Positions 35,871 to 43,753 of a stretch of 58,363 nucleotides of DNA are shown in pieces. Numbering within the stretch: position 1 is the stretch's first letter; every line of letters starts with the position of its first letter. The position numbers and the translations under genes were made by a program. The stretch is from a bacterium (lineage in GTDB: Bacteria; Krumholzibacteriota; Krumholzibacteriia; LZORAL124-64-63), in assembly GCA_024231905.1 (NCBI GenBank), contig JAAEQC010000039.1, positions 1 through 58,363 on the forward strand. Direction: 5' to 3'. The notes below the pieces were generated by a model. It did no database searches, was not told the DNA's origin, and was given only the letters and a program-made list of their open reading frames with translations.

Positions 35871-35899
35871 ATCTTACTCGAATCCGTAAGAAAATGCAA
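35871..35899 (-). promoter_or_regulatory. Possible promoter of the sugar transferase gene
   Basis: On the minus strand TTGCAT (35899-35894) and TAAGAT (35876-35871) are 17 bases apart, about 110 bases upstream of ATG 35758. The surrounding 35840-35960 stretch is clearly more AT-rich than its neighbours, as expected for a divergent promoter region. Hexamer matches are only moderate. Confidence 0.35.
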
Positions 35900-36049
35900 C
35901 CTCGCGATTTTCGATTGCGGAGTTTTTTACATTTGCATGAGATCGGGACCATATGGAGGAATCCCTTGATCTCTGCCGTAGCGACCCGATAATGGCATTC
36001 TAGCGTCGTCCCGGTTCGCAGTTACTTGTCGCACAGGAAGTTGGTCGTT

Positions 36050-37039
36050 TTGAAATTGCCGCGCAATCTCACTCGCAAGACCTTCGCCGTAGCCGGTGTC
36101 GCGGCCATCGTGTATGTTGGCGCCGGTCTGGCCATCGGCTGGGAAGAATTCGCCGGTGCCGTTTCCACCGCCGGCGCTGGCCCTTTTGCCCTGGCGGCAG
36201 GGCTCTCCCTGGTCAACTACGGGCTCCGCTTCCTGCGTTGGCACGACTTCCTCGGGACCCTCGGTTGCCGTCCTCCCCTGGCCTCCTCGGCACGCATCTA
36301 CTTCGCGACCTACGTCATGGTCATCACGCCGGGAAAGGTCGGAGAGGTCTTCAAGGCCGGTATGCTGCGCGATCTGCACCAGATTCCCCTGAGCCGAGGT
36401 CTACCCGCCGTTTTTGCCGAACGGATCTACGACTTCCTGGCCGTCCTGGGGCTCGTGGCCCTGGGCATGCTTTTCTGGGACGCCCCCTTCCGGGGCGCGC
36501 CCTGGGGTCTGGCCGCCGGGGCGGGTTTCGTGGCGCTGCTCCTGGTGGTTCGTAGCAGTTGGGTGCGCCGCCGCCTCGTGGAGAAAATGGCCCGTTCGAA
36601 GCACCTGGCCGGCCATACCGTGGGCATGGACGACGCCCTCCTGGCCACGCAGCAGTTGCTCTCTCCGGTCCGCGGCAGCGCTCAGTTGCTTCTGTCCATC
36701 GCGGCCTGGTTCTGCGAATGCGCCGGCATGTGGGTCGTCTGCCGCGCCTTGGCGCCTGGGGTGGATCTGGGCGGCGCCGTTTTCATCTACGGCGCGGCGA
36801 CCCTCATCGGCTCCCTGTCGTTTCTCCCCGGAGGACTCGGCGGCACCGAGGCGGTCATCGTGGCTCTGTTGCGATCGGTGGGCGTGGGAGTCGCCGCCGG
36901 CGGGGCCGTGGCGTTCATCGTGCGGTTGGCCACCCTGTGGCTGGCCGTGGTGCTGGGCGTGATCGTCTTCCTGTTCGCAAGACGGCATCTGCTGCCGGTC
37001 GCCGAAGTCAGCACCGGATCAGTAGCCGACCGATCCTGA
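36050..37039 (+). CDS. Flippase-like (LPG synthase TM family) membrane protein
   Basis: An integral membrane protein of about 329 residues in the lysylphosphatidylglycerol-synthase transmembrane/flippase-like family (AglD/UPF0104). Helices alternate with the conserved loops NYGLRFLRWHDFL, the TPGKVGEVFKAGML segment and AVFAERIYDFLAVLGL. SFLPGGLGGTEAVIV near the C-terminus is the strongest family signature. Members are proposed to move lipid-linked sugars or lipids across membranes. TTG 36050 has AGGAAG at suitable distance; TTG 36026 is an alternative. It is encoded between the sugar transferase and the export gene, consistent with a polysaccharide role. Confidence 0.82.
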   Translation: MKLPRNLTRKTFAVAGVAAIVYVGAGLAIGWEEFAGAVSTAGAGPFALAAGLSLVNYGLRFLRWHDFLGTLGCRPPLASSARIYFATYVMVITPGKVGEVFKAGMLRDLHQIPLSRGLPAVFAERIYDFLAVLGLVALGMLFWDAPFRGAPWGLAAGAGFVALLLVVRSSWVRRRLVEKMARSKHLAGHTVGMDDALLATQQLLSPVRGSAQLLLSIAAWFCECAGMWVVCRALAPGVDLGGAVFIYGAATLIGSLSFLPGGLGGTEAVIVALLRSVGVGVAAGGAVAFIVRLATLWLAVVLGVIVFLFARRHLLPVAEVSTGSVADRS

Positions 37040-37063
37040 GCAACCGGTCCCGATCACCGAATA

Positions 37064-38035
37064 TCACTCGTTCGTCAGCCGGTCATAGGCCAGGAGGACC
37101 GTTGCGGTCGTGGCGATCATGCCCAGGATCACGGGCAGATTCTGCGCCGCCCAACCCGGTCGGGACAACTCGACCTCGATGGTGTCGCCCGGGTAGACCA
37201 GCGGGTTCGATAGCGGGTCGCCGTTCTCCAGGAAATTCCGAAAATCCACCCGTCGCGAGACGTACCGCTGGTCCGTGCTGTGCACCCACCAGACCTTGCC
37301 CAGGTCCGAATCCGTGAGCGGCGCGCCGGCGAGCATGAGCACATCCACCAGTTGGGTGGGCTCGTCGATGGCCACCACCGTGGGCGTCGCCACTGCCCCG
37401 AACACGCGAACCCCGTCGACCCCGACGGTGGTCACGGTTCCGTCTCGCAACACGGGCACGAACAGGGTGTCCCCGTCCTGCAAGACCTCGTCAGGCAACT
37501 GGCTACCGTCGAAGACGCCCGACAGATCCACCGCGAGAACCGTCTGCCCGTCGTCATCCTCGCGAACGATGCGGGACATGCGCAGGTCCGCGTTGTCGTC
37601 CGGACCGCCCGCGGCGCGCAACACGTCCCACAGGGACGGCACCGCCACGAACACGTGCTCACCGGGCTGGCGCACCTCGCCCAGCACGTAGAGCGTCACC
37701 TGGGTCGAGCTCCGCAGTTCCACTTCGATGGTGTCCAGGGTAGGGTAGAAGACGCGCAGACGATTCCTCAATACCGTCTCGGCCTCGGCCACGGTCAACC
37801 CCACGAGAACCACGTCGCCCACTTCCGGCAAGGCGACCCGCCCCGAGGCGTCCAGCACCAGGGTCTGGTCCAGGGCCGGGCGTCCAGGCACCGTCACGGC
37901 AATGGCGTCGCCGTTGCGCAGCCGCTGCCCCTCGTCGTCGTCGACCTGGGCCAGGGCCAGCCCCGGCTGCAGCACGAGCGCCCAGAGCGCCAGCCAACCG
38001 GCGCTGCGAAACCAGGTGTTCTTGCGGATGCTCAT
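37064..38035 (-). CDS. Polysaccharide export protein (Wza/SLBB type)
   Basis: An outer-membrane or periplasmic polysaccharide export protein of 323 residues. The signal sequence ends near ALAQ at residue 30. A polysaccharide export (PES) domain follows at about 38-115 (GDAIAVTVPGRPALDQ, GRVALPEVGDVVLVGLT). Two SLBB-like beta-grasp repeats follow, one starting VTLYVLGEVRQPGEHV and one around VRVFGAVATPTVVAID. A C-terminal hydrophobic helix (VILGMIATTATVLLAY) may anchor it. GAGGAGG precedes the ATG. It is the last gene of the dehydrogenase-epimerase-export operon. There is no lipobox, unlike classical Wza. Confidence 0.85.
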   Translation of the reverse strand: MSIRKNTWFRSAGWLALWALVLQPGLALAQVDDDEGQRLRNGDAIAVTVPGRPALDQTLVLDASGRVALPEVGDVVLVGLTVAEAETVLRNRLRVFYPTLDTIEVELRSSTQVTLYVLGEVRQPGEHVFVAVPSLWDVLRAAGGPDDNADLRMSRIVREDDDGQTVLAVDLSGVFDGSQLPDEVLQDGDTLFVPVLRDGTVTTVGVDGVRVFGAVATPTVVAIDEPTQLVDVLMLAGAPLTDSDLGKVWWVHSTDQRYVSRRVDFRNFLENGDPLSNPLVYPGDTIEVELSRPGWAAQNLPVILGMIATTATVLLAYDRLTNE

Positions 38036-38044
38036 GGGTCCTCC

Positions 38045-38995
38045 TCAGTCCTGACCGTGCCGCTTCTGGTACCACGCCACCGTGCGGGCGAGGCCCTCCT
38101 CCAGATCCACCGAATCCTTGTAGCCCAGATGCTCCTGGGCCAATTCGATACCTGCTCGCGAGTGGCGCACGTCCCCGGCTCGGGAATCCACGTGCTGCGG
38201 TTCGATTTCCGAGCCGAGCAGGGAGCGGATGCGGGTGCACATCTCGTTCACCGAGACGCTACCGCCGAGGGCGATGTTGTAGCTGCGTCCGCCGGCCTCG
38301 GGCGCCGCCGCCGCCGCCGCCAGGTTCGCACCCACCACGTTGTCGATGTAGGTGAAATCGCGGGACTGTTCCCCGTCCCCGTGGATCACCGGCGGCTGAC
38401 CGTTCAGCAACTTGGTGATGAAGTTGGGCACCACGGCGGCGTACTGGCTATTGGGGTCCTGCCACGGTCCGAAGACGTTGAAGTAGCGCAGGCCGATGGT
38501 GTTCAACCCGTACAGGTCGTTGAAGACCGCGCCGTAGAGCTCCGCCACGTGCTTGTTCACCGCGTAGGGCGACATGGGGCGCGGCCGCAGGTCCTCGGTC
38601 TTGATCTGCACGTCGGCGTTGCCGTAGACGGAACTGCTGGCCGCGAACACCACCCGTCTGACGCCCTGCCGGTGAGCGCCCCAGAAGACGCGCAGGGTAC
38701 CGCCGATGTTGTGCTCGTTGCTGGTCAGGGGATCCTCCACCGAGCGCGGTACGCTGGGCAGGGCCGCCTGGTGGAAGACACAGTCCACGCCCTCGCAGCA
38801 CCGTTCCACCGCGTCCAGGTCGGTGATGCTGTCCTCGACGAAGTCGATGGAGTCGCGAATGTCCGCCAGATTGCTCAGGCGTCCGGTGGACAGGTTGTCC
38901 AGGACGACCACGTCGTGGCCGTCGTTCACCAGACGGCGCGCCAGATGCGAGCCGATGAAGCCTGCTCCCCCGGTCACCAGGTATTTCTTGCTCAT
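38045..38995 (-). CDS. NAD-dependent UDP-sugar 4-epimerase
   Basis: An extended short-chain dehydrogenase of 316 residues, most like UDP-N-acetylglucosamine 4-epimerases (WbpP/Gne type). The nucleotide-binding motif is VTGGAGFIGSHLARRL at residues 7-22. FHQAALPSVPRSVEDP and SSSVYGN carry the catalytic serine, and SPYAVNKHVAE has the Tyr-Lys pair. LRYFNVFGPWQDPNSQYAAV is typical of the N-acetyl-sugar branch. It probably supplies an N-acetyl or uronic sugar precursor together with the dehydrogenase upstream. Exact substrate is inferred. Confidence 0.88.
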   Translation of the reverse strand: MSKKYLVTGGAGFIGSHLARRLVNDGHDVVVLDNLSTGRLSNLADIRDSIDFVEDSITDLDAVERCCEGVDCVFHQAALPSVPRSVEDPLTSNEHNIGGTLRVFWGAHRQGVRRVVFAASSSVYGNADVQIKTEDLRPRPMSPYAVNKHVAELYGAVFNDLYGLNTIGLRYFNVFGPWQDPNSQYAAVVPNFITKLLNGQPPVIHGDGEQSRDFTYIDNVVGANLAAAAAAPEAGGRSYNIALGGSVSVNEMCTRIRSLLGSEIEPQHVDSRAGDVRHSRAGIELAQEHLGYKDSVDLEEGLARTVAWYQKRHGQD

Positions 38996-39011
38996 TTCCG
39001 CCCTTGTGTGG

Positions 39012-40310
39012 CTAGAGTTTGACGATGTTCGCGGCGTCGAGGCCCTTGAGGGCGTTGCGCGTGTCGATCACCACCGGTTTCGCATCCGCGAGCAGCGCAT
39101 GGTCCACGTCCGCGTGGGGCGTGACGACGACGACCGCATCGTAGTCGTCCACCGCCTCCCGTGTCCACTCATGGTGATGCGTCCCTCGGATACCGGACGG
39201 CAGCTCGGGCACATGGGGGTCGTACCAGTGCACGTCGGCGCCGCGCCCGGCCAGCAATTCGAGGATGTCCAGGGCCGGCGACTCGCGCAGGTCGTCGATG
39301 CCGGGCTTGTAGGCCACGCCCACCACCAGCACGCGGCTGCCGTGGATGGCCTTGGCCTTGTCGTTCAAGGCGTCGTTGACCAGGCTGAGCACGTGGCGGG
39401 GCATGGCCCCGTTCACCTGGCCGGCCAGCTCGATGAACCGCGCCTCGCTGCCCGCCTGCTTGGCCTTCCAGCTCAGGTAGAACGGATCGATGGGGATGCA
39501 GTGGCCCCCCAGGCCCGGTCCCGGGTAGAAGGGCATGAAACCGAAGGGCTTGGTGGCGGCGCCCTCGATGACTTCCCACACGTCGATATCCATGGCGCTG
39601 CACATGAGCGCGATCTCGTTCACCAGGGCGATGTTCACGCTGCGGAAGGTGTTCTCCAGCAGCTTCACGGTCTCGGCGACGCGTACGGACGAGACCGGTA
39701 CCACCGTGTCCATGACCTGGCTGTAGAGGGCGCTGGCCACCTGGGTGCAGGCGGGGGTCACGCCGCCCACGACCTTGGGGATGTTGATGGTGTGGTAGGT
39801 CTCGTTCCCCGGGTCCACACGTTCGGGAGAGAAGGCCAGGAAGAAGTCCTCGCCCACCTTCAAACCAGTCTTCTCCAGTTCGGGCAGGATGACTTCCTCG
39901 GTGGTGCCGGGGTAGGTCGTGCTCTCGAGGATGATGACCATACCCTCGTGCAATGCCGGGGCGATGGAGTCCACCGCCGACTGGATGTAGGAGATGTCCG
40001 GGTCGCGGGTCTTGCCCAGGGGTGTCGGCACGCAGATGTTGACGCTGTCCACCTCGGACAGGCGGTCGAAATCGGTGGTCGCCTCGAGGTGTCCCGACTG
40101 GACGACCGCCGCCAAATCCTCACTGGTCACGTCGATGATGTAGCTCTCGCAGGCGTTGACCGCCGCGGCCTTGTCGGCGGCGAGTTCGAAGCCCAGGACG
40201 CGGAATCCCGCCTTGGCGTAGGACACCGCCAACGGCAGCCCCACGTAACCCAGTCCCAGGACGCCCAGCAGGGCCTTCTTCTCCGTGAATCGGCGGCGGA
40301 TCTCTTCCAT
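39012..40310 (-). CDS. UDP-N-acetyl-sugar dehydrogenase
   Basis: A nucleotide-sugar 6-dehydrogenase of the UDP-glucose/GDP-mannose dehydrogenase family, closest in pattern to UDP-GlcNAc/UDP-ManNAc dehydrogenases (WbpA/WecC). The N-terminal Rossmann motif is GVLGLGYVGLPLAV. STTYPGTTEEV and FSPERVDPGN follow, with the central helix ENTFRSVNIALVNE. The catalytic cysteine lies in GPGLGGHCIPIDPFYL. The C-terminal UDP-binding domain has VLVVGVAYKPGIDDLRESPA. ATG 40310 has GGAGAG upstream and gives 432 residues. It heads the export operon. Confidence 0.9.
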   Translation of the reverse strand: MEEIRRRFTEKKALLGVLGLGYVGLPLAVSYAKAGFRVLGFELAADKAAAVNACESYIIDVTSEDLAAVVQSGHLEATTDFDRLSEVDSVNICVPTPLGKTRDPDISYIQSAVDSIAPALHEGMVIILESTTYPGTTEEVILPELEKTGLKVGEDFFLAFSPERVDPGNETYHTINIPKVVGGVTPACTQVASALYSQVMDTVVPVSSVRVAETVKLLENTFRSVNIALVNEIALMCSAMDIDVWEVIEGAATKPFGFMPFYPGPGLGGHCIPIDPFYLSWKAKQAGSEARFIELAGQVNGAMPRHVLSLVNDALNDKAKAIHGSRVLVVGVAYKPGIDDLRESPALDILELLAGRGADVHWYDPHVPELPSGIRGTHHHEWTREAVDDYDAVVVVTPHADVDHALLADAKPVVIDTRNALKGLDAANIVKL

Positions 40311-40409
40311 TGGTCTCTCTCCTCGAGGGTGATTCCGTTGGGTCGCTGAAGAGCGCACTCCTGCACAGCTAATGGTATCGGCTGGTCTCGCAAGGGGTTG
40401 AATGCGGCG

Positions 40410-40721
40410 TCAGGATTCCGGCGGAATCTCTCCGTGGCGGAACGTGGCCTTCAACTCCCGCATCTCCCTCCGCAAGGCCCTCAATTCAGCCACTTTGTAA
40501 TACAAACGGCGCAGGACTGAAAGGCAAAAAAGGACAAGGAGCGTCCAGGCTCCGAAGCGGAGCCAGCCATCGACCTGGTCGCCATGGCTGGAAAAGAAGG
40601 CGGCGAGAGTGCGTCCGAAGGCCACCAGGACCCCCAGGAAGGCCGCCAGCAGAGCCACGTGGACGACGCCGCTGAACAGGTCCTCCCGGCAGCGCAGGAA
40701 ATGACGCACCGGGAAGTCCAC
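40410..40721 (-). CDS. Hypothetical two-helix membrane protein
   Basis: A protein of about 103 residues of unknown function. Two hydrophobic helices are visible (VVHVALLAAFLGVLVAFG and LRFGAWTLLVLFCLSVL), followed by a basic, possibly coiled-coil tail (RRLYYKVAELRALRREMREL). GTG 40721 is chosen for its strong GGGAGGGGAG. An upstream ATG at 40790 would overlap the end of the next gene by 26 bases and add a basic, low-complexity start. No family is recognised. Confidence 0.55.
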   Translation of the reverse strand: MDFPVRHFLRCREDLFSGVVHVALLAAFLGVLVAFGRTLAAFFSSHGDQVDGWLRFGAWTLLVLFCLSVLRRLYYKVAELRALRREMRELKATFRHGEIPPES

Positions 40722-40764
40722 CCCGCTCCCCTCCCGGAAGCGGGAGTCGAACTGGGACGAGGGT

Positions 40765-40956
40765 CTACGGGATCTCTTCGTAATCAGCATCGGAGATGTC
40801 CTGCTCGGTCAGGTCCTCCAGACCGGCCTCGGGCGTGTCCTCGGCGGTGGGCCGTGTCGGCGGCGGCGCAGGTCTGGTACGGGTCATGATACTACGAAAC
40901 CAGCGCCTGAAAAACAACGCGGCGAGCACGAAGAGGAGGATCTGCAGCAGCCGCAT
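40765..40956 (-). CDS. Small membrane protein ending in an acidic tail
   Basis: A 63-residue protein with one N-terminal transmembrane helix (LLQILLFVLAALFFRRWF), a basic-proline linker and an acidic end (ISDADYEEIP). This layout is common among short, uncharacterised FCB-group proteins such as DUF4834-like ones. It begins 24 bases downstream of tRNA-Arg(CCG) on the same strand, so it may share that transcript. The start has only a poor Shine-Dalgarno. Confidence 0.5.
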   Translation of the reverse strand: MRLLQILLFVLAALFFRRWFRSIMTRTRPAPPPTRPTAEDTPEAGLEDLTEQDISDADYEEIP

Positions 40957-40980
40957 GGGATATCCGCGGGTTGAGTGAGG

Positions 40981-41057
40981 TGGTACGCCCGGCGGGATTC
41001 GAACCCACGACCTTCTGCTCCGGAGGCAGACACTCTATCCAGCTGAGCTACGGGCGC
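40981..41057 (-). tRNA. tRNA-Arg(CCG)
   Basis: A complete cloverleaf on the minus strand. Acceptor GCGCCCG pairs with CGGGCGT, so the first pair is G1-U72, as in the other tRNA-Arg of this window. The D arm is TAGCTCAGCTGGATAGAG. Anticodon stem TCTGC/GCAGA has loop CTCCGGA (anticodon CCG). The T loop is TTCGAAT, the discriminator is A and the encoded CCA is at 40983-40981. Confidence 0.95.
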
Positions 41058-41072
41058 ACCCTTGGCCGACGA

Positions 41073-41101
41073 AGTATGGAACATGAACCCGGCCCCGTCA
41101 A
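41073..41101 (-). promoter_or_regulatory. Promoter of tRNA-Arg(CCG)
   Basis: TTGACG (41101-41096) and CATACT (41078-41073) on the minus strand are 17 bases apart, and the tRNA starts 15 bases downstream. The promoter abuts the recN stop codon, so the tRNA is independent of the recN operon. Confidence 0.65.
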
Positions 41102-41105
41102 ATCG

Positions 41106-42836
41106 TCAACCGTTTCCCGTGCGAGCGGCAGGACCGCGAAGCAGTTCGCGGGCATAGGCCTGCTGCCGCGCGGGGTCGCCGGCCTCGGCGCCGCCCAGCA
41201 GCCGGGCGATCTCCGCCACACGCTCCTGTCCCGCCACCGGACCGACGGTCAGGGAGGTCCGCCCGTCCCGGACGGACTTGGCCACGCGCAGATGCCGGTC
41301 GCCGCGGGCGGCCACCGTGGGCAGATGGGTCACGCAAAGGACCTGTCCCGCCCGTGCCAACCGGCCGAGTAGCGCCGCCACGGCCACGGCGTGGTCCATG
41401 CCCAGGCCGGCGTCGACCTCGTCGAAGAGTTGCAGCGGCGGATCGGGACGGTCCTCGAGACCCATGACGGTCAGGCCCAGGTGGATCCGCGAGCGCTCGC
41501 CGCCGCTGGCGATGCGGGCCACGTCCCCCGGCGCCTCGCCCGGATTCGTGCGCGCCCGCAGCGTCACCCGGTCGGCTCCGTTCCGGGTCACGCGGCAGAC
41601 CTCGCCATCGACCATCAGCCCGCCCTCGGCCACCGCGGGTTCCACCGCGAAGAAGAGTTCCAGCTTCGGCAGGGCCAGGGGCCGGATGAGCTCCGCCGCC
41701 CGGGCCGCCACATTCCCCGCCCCTTTCAGACGTCGCCGGCGAATATCGAGGCAGGCGTCTGCCAGTTCCGCCTCGGCCGCCGCGTGGGCCGCAGCCAGTT
41801 CCTCGAGGTCCGAGGCGGCGGACCGCTCGCGTGCCAACAAGCCATCCAACTCCTCGTGCAGCGCCAAGAGGCCCGGTACGTCCCGGTCGTACTTGCGTTG
41901 GAGTTCCTGGTAGAGGGCGAGTCGCGCTTCCAGTTCGTCGAGCCGGGCAGGGTCGACTTCCACGCCGTCCATGACCCGCTCCAGCAGACGCGCCGCCTCT
42001 GCCACCTGGTCCTGGGCCGCCGCCGCCATTTCGAGAGCCTCCGCCAGACGGGGCGACTGAGCCTCGGCGCCGCTCAGCCGACCCAGGGCCGCGCCGATGA
42101 GCGCGGCAGCGTTGACCTCTCCTTCGGCCAGATCCTGCCGGGCCGCCGCCGTGGCTTCCAGGAGTCCCCGCGCGCCCCGGCCCAGGGCCAGGGTCTCGGC
42201 CAGGGCCGCCGCCTCATCCGGATCCAGGGCGGCCTCGTTCAGTTCCCGCGCCTGGTACTCCCACATGTCCCGCTGCCGGCGTGCGAACTCCACTTCCTGC
42301 CGGCGCTCGGCCAACTCGCGCTCGGCGCTCCGCCAGGCCTCGAGCGCCGCGGCGACCCGTTCCCGCCGGGGCGCCAGTTCGAGGGCCTCGTCCAGGAGGT
42401 CGCGGGCGAAACCCGGTCTTACCAGTTCCCGCTGTTGATCCTGGCTCTGAATCCGCAGCAGCAGCGACCCGATCTCCTCCAGCAGCGCCAGGGACGACAC
42501 CAGGCCGTTGACGAGCACCCGGCCCCGGCCCTCTCGTCGGAGTTCGCGTCGCAGGACCAGCAGACCGTCCTCGCCCAACCGCACGCCCAGTCGCGCCACG
42601 CGCTCCCGCACCGCCGGACGGTCCGCGAGATCGCACACACCCTCCACGAAGGCCAGCTCTTCGCCCTCGCGAATGAGGCCTTTCTCCGTTCGTCCGCCGG
42701 TGAGCAGGGAAAGGGCGCCGGCGATGAGCGACTTGCCCGCGCCGGTCTCCCCCGTGAGCATGGTCAAGCCAGGTTCCAGATCGACGACCACGTCCTCGGC
42801 CAGAGCCAGGTTGCCCACGTGCAACTGGACCAGCAT
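41106..42836 (-). CDS. recN: DNA repair protein RecN
   Basis: An SMC-like ATPase for double-strand break repair. Walker A TGETGAGKSLIAGALSLL is near residue 28. A long coiled-coil middle rich in Ala, Glu and Arg spans about 150-370. The C-terminal half has the ABC signature RIASGGERSRIHL, Walker B LQLFDEVDAGLG, and CVTHLPTVAARGDRH. The length of 576 residues is typical. The ATG overlaps the nadK stop by one base, the classic nadK-recN pairing. No SOS box could be seen directly upstream because the gene is internal to an operon. Confidence 0.95.
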   Translation of the reverse strand: MLVQLHVGNLALAEDVVVDLEPGLTMLTGETGAGKSLIAGALSLLTGGRTEKGLIREGEELAFVEGVCDLADRPAVRERVARLGVRLGEDGLLVLRRELRREGRGRVLVNGLVSSLALLEEIGSLLLRIQSQDQQRELVRPGFARDLLDEALELAPRRERVAAALEAWRSAERELAERRQEVEFARRQRDMWEYQARELNEAALDPDEAAALAETLALGRGARGLLEATAAARQDLAEGEVNAAALIGAALGRLSGAEAQSPRLAEALEMAAAAQDQVAEAARLLERVMDGVEVDPARLDELEARLALYQELQRKYDRDVPGLLALHEELDGLLARERSAASDLEELAAAHAAAEAELADACLDIRRRRLKGAGNVAARAAELIRPLALPKLELFFAVEPAVAEGGLMVDGEVCRVTRNGADRVTLRARTNPGEAPGDVARIASGGERSRIHLGLTVMGLEDRPDPPLQLFDEVDAGLGMDHAVAVAALLGRLARAGQVLCVTHLPTVAARGDRHLRVAKSVRDGRTSLTVGPVAGQERVAEIARLLGGAEAGDPARQQAYARELLRGPAARTGNG

Positions 42837-43753
42837 CAGTCGTCACCGTCCGACCGGCGCCGGGTTCCGCCCCAATGGAGCTTGTGGCGCATGACCCGGT
42901 AGAAGTTGCTCTGGGGGAACTTGACCAGATTGACCTCCCGCCGCGCCTCCCGGAAGGAGAGCCGGTCACCGTCGCGAAGGTCGTGGGTCTTCTGCCCGTC
43001 GGCGGTGAGGGCCGCGCCGTCACCACAGTCGTGGAGTACCAGTTCGATCCTGGTCTCGTTGGAGATGACCAGGGGCCGCATGCCCAGGGCGTGGGGACAG
43101 ATGGGCGATACCAGCAGGCACGGGACCGACGAGTGGCAGATGGGTCCGCCGGCCGAGAGGTTGTAGGCCGTGGAACCTGTGGGCGTGCTGACGACGATGC
43201 CGTCACCCAGGAAGCGGCCCAGGGATTCGCCGTCGGTGCGTAGTTCCATGTCCAGGGCTCGCGGCAGGGCCCCCATGTTCACGACCAGGTCGTTGAGGGC
43301 GCTGGCACGGGCGATGCGCTCGCCGTCGCGCCACACGGAGCAGTACACGCGCGACCGGGTGTCCAGGTGGTAATTCCCGGCCAGCACGTCCTGCAGCGCC
43401 TGCTCCAGATCGACCAGGCGCACGTCCGTGAGGTAGCCCAGGGAGCCCAGGTTCACGCCCAGCAGCGGCACGCCGCTCAGGCGCAGGACGCGGGCGGCGC
43501 GCAGCATGGTGCCGTCGCCGCCGAGGGCGATGACCAGGTCCACCTGTCCGATGATGGTGTCCGGGTCGAGGACCGGAGTACCTTCCGGAACGACCGCGGC
43601 CAGGTCCTCGGCCGCCACCGTACGCACCCCTGCCGCACCGCAGATAGCAGTGACGGTGGTCAGGGCCGCAGGCATGGCGACTTTGGCGGGATTTCCGAAG
43701 AGGCCGATGGCGCCGATCCTGGACGGGGCCGCGCTGCCGGGTTCATCCCCCAT
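42836..43753 (-). CDS. nadK: NAD kinase
   Basis: Phosphorylates NAD to NADP using ATP or polyphosphate. The catalytic GGDGT lies in VIALGGDGTMLRAARVL (about residue 78). VNLGSLGYLTDV, the SALNDLVVN segment and STPTGSTAYNLSAGGPI complete the NAD-binding core. ATG 43753 overlaps the dxs stop (TGATG), so dxs, nadK and recN are translationally linked. The length of about 305 residues is normal. NADPH made downstream serves the non-mevalonate pathway begun by dxs. Confidence 0.95.
   Translation of the reverse strand: MGDEPGSAAPSRIGAIGLFGNPAKVAMPAALTTVTAICGAAGVRTVAAEDLAAVVPEGTPVLDPDTIIGQVDLVIALGGDGTMLRAARVLRLSGVPLLGVNLGSLGYLTDVRLVDLEQALQDVLAGNYHLDTRSRVYCSVWRDGERIARASALNDLVVNMGALPRALDMELRTDGESLGRFLGDGIVVSTPTGSTAYNLSAGGPICHSSVPCLLVSPICPHALGMRPLVISNETRIELVLHDCGDGAALTADGQKTHDLRDGDRLSFREARREVNLVKFPQSNFYRVMRHKLHWGGTRRRSDGDD

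Noticed and set aside
37280..39022. 580-codon plus-strand open frame over the export and epimerase genes
   Set aside because: Opposite two well-supported genes; low-complexity His/Arg/Gly-rich translation.
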